Assembly (NCBI RefSeq): GCF_032062135.1
Contig: NC_092862.1
Location: forward strand, 92,891,478-92,955,477
Length of the DNA stretch: 64,000 nucleotides
DNA from: Pyxicephalus adspersus
Lineage: Eukaryota; Chordata; Amphibia; Anura; Pyxicephalidae
Direction: 5' to 3'
Part shown: positions 58,143 through 64,000 of the stretch, piece after piece
How the letters are laid out: the number at the start of each line of letters is the position of its first letter
How positions within the stretch are numbered: the stretch's first letter is position 1
Notes under the pieces: model-generated
What the model saw: only the letters and a program-made list of their open reading frames with translations
Database searches by the model: none
What the model was told of the DNA's origin: nothing
Made by a program: the position numbers and the translations under genes

Positions 58143-58900
58143 TAGGTCCATGAGACTTTAGGAGTATGGAAGGATAGAAAACTAGAGGGGGTTGGGACCT
58201 CAGCAGAGTATACAGAGTTCATAGTAAGGGGGAGCTCCCCATGACACTAGGTTGTTGTGGGGGCAAAGAAAGTGAGGAGGATACCTGCAATCTGTCCCAG
58301 AGTCGGTGTGGGAGCGACTGGGGGCCTGGTTCTGGTAGCAGAGATTCATTTTAAGGGTTAAAGAATTGGCGATGGCAGGGGTTAATGCAGTCTTCCTCAG
58401 CTCTGCCATGGTCATGCCTTGGCTCACACCGCTCTATAGACTTGCTTGTGATTGACTCTGCAAAGCCACATCAGTAAATCAAATGATCTTCCATACCAAA
58501 AAGTATTTGGTATCGGTTTTGGCTTCTGGAACTCAACAGAATGATGGTGGAGCAAACACAATACAAGCATGCGCTTAAGGGAATGAAGCTATCAAAGTGA
58601 AACTATAGTTCTACAACAGAAAAATTGGGAGTAGGCAGAATTTTTATTAAAAACTAAATTAAACTAAAAGTGCATGCTCAGCTCACTGGTGCTACCTAGA
58701 TTGAATGTTCTGAGAAAATTAGTGAAATGTAATGAATACATTGCGTTACATCAACGAATCAAGATGGCAGAAGATCCTGGACTCCTAGTCAAGGACTAAA
58801 CAAACATGGCAGCACTCACGACAAAACAAAGACAGGTTGTTAGGTGTCGTCTAATAAAAAACTGTGACCAGGTAGGTTTATTTATTTGCAACAGGGACAT
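58143..58900. other. Right flank of the YR element, content uncertain
   Basis: GC content falls gradually to background by about 58450. Part of this (to about 58430) may still be the 3' region of the element. No coding blocks were recognised. Confidence 0.4.
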
Positions 58901-61825
58901 CACTAATGCCTGGAATAAATGAACTACGTGATTGTAAATGTTTTATTTGTAGTGTTTGGTTTTGCTTTAAAGCTAACCTGTTGTATTTCACTGAAAGAGC
59001 AAAGCACAGCGTTGATTACATGTCAGTCTGATTTTAAATTCTACTTTAGATCTATTAACTGCTGGGACCTGCCTAATTATTTCCAAATAAATTGTGTTTT
59101 TTTAGATAAATCTAAAGCTGATTGTACTGAGACTGCACAATCATTATAAAATGGGGACAGATTTCTTCTAATTTCAATTCAGACAAAAACAAATAATGTA
59201 TTTGTTCAGCAACAGGAAACCTAGCAAAATATGATTTTTCAATTAGATACAATGTTTTGTCCTTCTCTGATTTTTTTCCTATGTCTGTCAAAAATAATCA
59301 GAGTTTTTAAAAGAAAAACAAAAAAACCCCAAGTCAATTGGTTTATTTAAACCTTGATTACCTGCAAGTTTGGCAACTCGGCAAGGAAGCAGTCTGTTTG
59401 CCAACTGCCTAAAACTGTTTTCAGTCATCACATTGTGGATGCAAATCTGCTAAGTTGTGTTCATTTTAATAAAAGTGTCTTTTTCTAAATTGCCTTCATG
59501 TTCTCATCAATAGTGTTTCCTTTCTCTGATTTCAGATTCAAAGATAATGGCAAGAACTCTTTAAAACTGCTGGACTGAAAATGAAATATGTACTAGCCGC
59601 AGGCTATTTCTTTCTTTCTCTTGCCAGGAAAGGCTGTCAATATAATTGTTCTTATCTAGTGAAAGTATAGCACATGCAAAATAAAAGAGGGGAAAAACAA
59701 ATGTGTATCTGTTTGTATTTCCAATAAAATATTTTTTTATGTAAGCAATTATAAACATGAATGTTAATGTCTTACTATACTTTGTCTTTTTTGGATCTGA
59801 TGTTTTAAAATTAATTGAAAATGTCATGGCAGACTTGCACTTAGATTAATTTTTGTAAAATCACTGCTCAATAAAAATGACAAGAGGAATTTGATTGATC
59901 CTGTGTCTCATATGTAGTTCACAACTCATTTATTGGAAATTAGAAGACGAAAAATTAATATAACCTATTTAAGAATACTATGCGAGTACAAACGTAAATC
60001 CTAATTTAGTGTTAAAACTTAAGTGCAATAAGAATAATCATAATATGGGTGTGGTCCACTTACAGATTATTGCTTATGGTGCTCAATATCTATCCTAAAA
60101 TTCAGATAAATCATTTATTATTATTTTTAGAGAAATGAGAAGGTTGGTTGTGGTGACCTAATTCTGTAAATGCCAGTTCCCTGGCTGGTATTCTATTCCT
60201 TTAGCATTGCCAGAAGTCCTGACCTGCATACAGTTTACATTTTTAAACCAAATATTTTTTTTTTTGTAAAGACAGAAACCAAACAAGTCAAAGGGAGCAG
60301 AACAGTACGAAATGTGGAGAGAGTTAAGGAGGGGTGGATGCCCAGTCACTTTCCTCAATTTCCTTTTTTTTTAAAAACAACCTATTTGCAATGTGTCTTT
60401 CCTAAAGCGCAAGAATGACTTATGAAAAATCACTTACATTAAAATCTTGTTAGTTAGATGACCAATAAAATAGGTAGGACAATGAATATTCACTGATTAT
60501 CTCAAAAATAAAAAAATTACTTTTTTAACGACCTTGATTTGACCACTTCAATTATGTGCTTGGCTCACTTCACCATAGCTTCAGTAATTTTTGGACAGAT
60601 AAAGGATTTTATTTAGCCACTGATCATTGTCCAGCTGAACCATAAGTCAGTGACAACTGAGGCTTCAGCTGAAAATAGGTCAAAATCAAGCAATATGAAG
60701 CATGTAACTTTCACTAAAAATTGAAAATTGTTTATTCTATTGCACATTGTGCCTGTACTAAATTGAATTTAAAGTGTAGCCAAGCCCTATTTTTAGTTTT
60801 AGATAAAGTACCAAACAATTTACCCCCAGAAGGTTTCACTTTTATCCACTGCTTTGAAAGTTTTTCTCATACTTCCTGTCCCCGTTATACTGGTTTTGCC
60901 AGAAACGAATTGAAGGAAAACTCCAATAGGAAAACCAATAGAATAGCATTTTCCTGACAGTCATAATGCCAGCCTACTATGGGCCAACTCTGCCTCTGCT
61001 CTTTATCCCAAGACAACCATTTGAAACAAATACATTTGAGCAACCCCTCCCTTACTACAACATTCCATTTTGGTACACCCTTAGTGTATTTGCAACCACA
61101 AGACTGCCTACGAACACTCTCATCTGCTAATAAATTCTCAGTAATGGGAAGACGGAGACAACAAACATTCAACAAACATGTATGTTTGTTTGTAATTGTA
61201 TGTTATGTAATTGTTTGCTGCCTGGACTGACCTTTCCTTGTGACCTCAACTCTACTTTTGTCTTTAATCTATAGATAACCTGTTTTACAACCTGACTACT
61301 TGTGTATGATACCTGGCTCTGTTTCCTGGACTTGCCTTTACTGCATTACCTGTTACCTGGTTACTGACCCTGGACTGTCTGATCCCCCATTGTGTCCCCT
61401 TTCCCACTCTTGTGGATTCCTGGTCCTCTGTTAGTCCTTTGCCAGACGCCATCCCTTGTGCCCAGTACAAGTCCTAGGGACAACCTTGAGCTGGGATGGT
61501 ACAACCAGCCTCCGCAAAGCCTGAGCGGGGGGCTTGCTTTTGGGGAAGAGTGTGGAGTTAGTTAATCTGTTAACCCTTGCTAAACTCACACATACAGGTA
61601 GACTGCCACCATGTGCTTAGACAGAAGCATGCATCGTTACCCATTTAAACAGCAGTTATGATTCTGCCTCGTTTAGCACGGTCTGTCTCAGCCTGTGCCA
61701 CTACAGACAGGGATGATCCAGAGTTCACTTTTAAGCTAACATTTACAAGTGAAGATCACATTATTCCTACTTTGAGCATTCAGAAATTCAGCTTAGCAGA
61801 GATTCATTTTTTTAGGGTTTATTAA
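58901..61825. other. Intergenic stretch, one unassigned repeat-like block
   Basis: Mostly AT-rich with no gene. The block 61220-61560 is C/T-rich with repeated CTGACC/CCTGGACT wording and ends CTGAGCGGGGGGCTTGCTTT. It has the appearance of a transposon or LTR end, but I found no partner or coding sequence. Confidence 0.4.
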
Positions 61826-62689
61826 CCACCTGACCGTTAAGCCCGACCTTGGTACGGGCTTCAAAAAGTTACAATTATCTATAAACCCGAACTTTTCTCA
61901 CTGTATGAAAATACAGTGAGAAAAGTTCGGGTTTATCGATCACTTACCTAATCCCGCTGCGATCGTCCATCGGTCGTGTTCCAGCGTCGTCCTCCAGCGT
62001 CGGGTGTCCTCTCCGGGAAGAAGAAGCCGGCCGGCTTCTTCTTTTAAGCCGGCTGGCTTCTTCTCCCTACGTGCGTGATGACGTTGGCGCGTGTGCGGGA
62101 AATTCAAACTGAAAGTCATTCAAACACATTTTGGATTGAATACAAACTCCCGTATCCAATCCAATACAAAATAATTAAAAATAAATACAAAGTATGTAAT
62201 TGGTGAATTCAAACTCTCATTTTGTATTGGATTGGATACAGGAGTTTGTATTCAATCCAATACAAAATGAGAGTTTGAATTTTGTTCTCATTTTGTATTG
62301 GATTGAATACAAAGTCCTGTATCCAATCCAATACAAAATAATAGAAAAAATATTTATGTGGTTTTGTCTATAGGTATGTGACGGACACTAGGGAGGTGTT
62401 TTAGAAAAATATATTACTATACAGTATACCGAATTATCGCATTTTCAGTATTTTTCATTTATTTATGTACTTGTGTAAGCTGATTTTTGTGTATTTTAAT
62501 TTTATTAAAAGTAATTTTTTTTTTACATGATTGTGTGTTTCAAACATTTTTTATATTCATGATATCTACTAGAACCCTTGTTCGGACATATTTCTGTAAG
62601 TTACAGGTCTACAAAAAAAATTCATGAAAAACAGTGTAACGCTTTTGGTACAGAAATCTAGACATCAAGTGTAACTAACGCCCAGGTGG
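61826..62689 (-). mobile_element. 864-bp TTAA-flanked non-autonomous DNA transposon (piggyBac-like), copy 2
   Basis: The inverse of the 36.07-kb copy: left CCACCTGACCGTTAAG, right ending ACGCCCAGGTGG, bordered by TTAA at 61822-61825 and 62690-62693. Shared with copy 1: the subterminal hairpin of CCCGAACTTTTCTCACTGTA with its inverse (61886-61933), the CpG-rich section with GCCGGCCGGCTTCTTCTT duplicated, a donor-like AG|GTAAGTGATCG (minus strand, 61948/61947), and the far end GTGTTTCAAACATTTTTTAT...CTTGTTCGGACATATTTCTG. It differs by an expanded set of ATTGGATTGAATACAAA-type inverted repeats (62120-62340). Confidence 0.85.
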
Positions 62690-62693
62690 TTAA

Positions 62694-64000
62694 ATAAAAG
62701 ACAACAAAAACATAAACAGGGTTCCCCAGTTACTGGTTAACATCACCTAAACCTACAGTCTCACTGACTTTGAGAAATACCTTGCTAGGCAGTTTGGTGT
62801 CATTTACAAACAAAGAATCAATATGTTAAACGCAGTTATAATTTTGTAGTTAATAGTCCACAGTTTTCTATATCAGGGGTGCAGGTGTTTCTGCTGAGCT
62901 CACAAATATGCATTGTTGTGGAATATGGGTGTGCAAGAATTTTTACTAATTTGTATTTGGAGATCACAATAATTGCATTACTAATAAAAAGGAAATTCAT
63001 ATTTGACATTGATTGTAATATTTTTATGTTATACATGTGTGCAGATTACAGATTTTTCCTCTGTAGAGACAAAAAACTGTTAATTTGAGAGGACTGGAAT
63101 ATATTTAAAAAGAAGAGAGGACAACACCCAGTTAACTCTCACCCTTAGGTGTTTTAAGAAGATAACAATACTCCTGACATTCCTGAAGGTTCAAATAAAG
63201 AGTCATGTTCATTAAGAAAGTTAATTGGCAAAATCTTTCAACCCTTCATGTCTGCAATAAAATATGTCACAAGTTGTAAAATCTGCCTTTTGTTTCTTTT
63301 TGGTTTGATTTTCTGTGCTTTATGATCCTGCTCATTTAAGAGAAAGAAAACAATTAAGTATGAAATTCTAACTTCAAGAAGTTTTAATTGAGTTATATAC
63401 CTTCTCAGAAAGGACACAAAAATATGTCACACAGTGAACACAACAAATATCACTGTAATGCAAATTTTATGACATTTTGTAATTACCCTGCTTCCCTTGC
63501 AAAGGGTAATGTTACCCTCTGGTAACCTAGGTATTGCTACCTTACATTATTATATTTTTATAGTTTTACAAAAAGCCAAGGATATTTTATACTGTTGGAT
63601 GAGAGTTTTATTTTAGTTTTTTTACTTACATACCATTCTTCTAAGGATCCTATTTGTCATAACCTAAATATTATATTTGTCAACGTCTATAAATAAGTAA
63701 ATAAAGGAGCTATGAAAAATGATTAACATGACTGTATTTATTATATAGGGCACTAAGAATGAAAGGAGGCTACATTAGTGGGTATTTATGGGAATAAATT
63801 CTCTATTTTACAATTATACATTCAAAGTATTTAAATATTAAAGGTCAATTATGTCCTAAAGAAAAAAAATAAAGTTAAACCCATAATCTCGGTATTTCCC
63901 TTAGCTGCAGTACTCACGTTTCAAGTCTGCCATTTATCTAGAAATCTGCCTGTGCCAATTTGTTGGTGACTTTATTGCCTTGCAGAGTTTCTTTAAGTCC
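62694..64000. other. AT-rich right flank, no gene seen
   Basis: No supported gene, RNA or assignable repeat up to the window edge. Confidence 0.5.

Noticed and set aside
57806..58222. 138-codon minus-strand frame
   Set aside because: It is antisense to the SGNH-hydrolase-like domain, whose conserved blocks are clear on the plus strand.
61220..61560. C/T-rich block that looks like an LTR or transposon end
   Set aside because: No inverted or direct partner end and no coding sequence; left as unassigned.

Overview
This window is AT-rich vertebrate nuclear DNA, most likely from a frog. It contains one recognisable host gene, NEUROD6, followed by about 60 kb of intergenic sequence packed with transposon remains. 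The anuran assignment is an inference. It rests on the NEUROD6 protein together with this repeat mix: L2-, CR1- and L1-type LINEs, a tRNA-headed SINE, a Penelope-like element with a GIY-YIG domain, a tyrosine-recombinase element with an SGNH-hydrolase-like module, and many small inverted-repeat DNA transposons. I cannot name the species. No bacterial features, CRISPR arrays, rRNA or intact tRNA genes are visible.

At the left end NEUROD6 lies on the minus strand (coding exon 1271-2284). A splice acceptor sits 20 nt upstream of the ATG. A candidate donor of a non-coding first exon lies near 3082, and a promoter-like patch with a CRE palindrome and E-boxes lies at about 3205-3315. In other tetrapods NEUROD6 sits in a gene-poor region (general knowledge), and the rest of the window fits its upstream desert. 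An octamer/homeodomain-site cluster at 25.2 kb is a candidate distal enhancer.

From 5 to 37 kb there are decayed elements: five near-full copies and one half copy of a palindromic ~220-bp MITE, three Tc1-type transposase scraps, CR1-like and L2-like LINE 3' ends, two L1-like LINE 3' ends (one with a perfect 14-bp target duplication), an L2-tailed SINE, hAT-like MITEs with 8-bp duplications, a 31-bp-stem hairpin, a mosaic minisatellite with a perfect 44-bp palindrome, and a 963-bp TTAA-flanked element.

From 37 to 52 kb there are a full-length mariner with inactivated transposase (38891-40145), a CpG-rich repeat ending in a splice-donor consensus, a TA-flanked MITE, a TATC microsatellite, a ~3.3-kb Penelope-like element on the minus strand that has lost its catalytic YxDD, and a hAT-like element carrying a nested TTAA-bordered MITE.

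From 52 to 64 kb the main feature is a GC-rich element at about 56.0-58.1 kb. It encodes a gag-like N-terminal segment, a tyrosine recombinase and an SGNH-hydrolase-like domain, all broken, with no reverse transcriptase visible between them. It is the most unusual item in the window. A second, oppositely oriented copy of the TTAA element lies at 61826-62689. No part of the mobile-element content appears intact enough to be autonomous.
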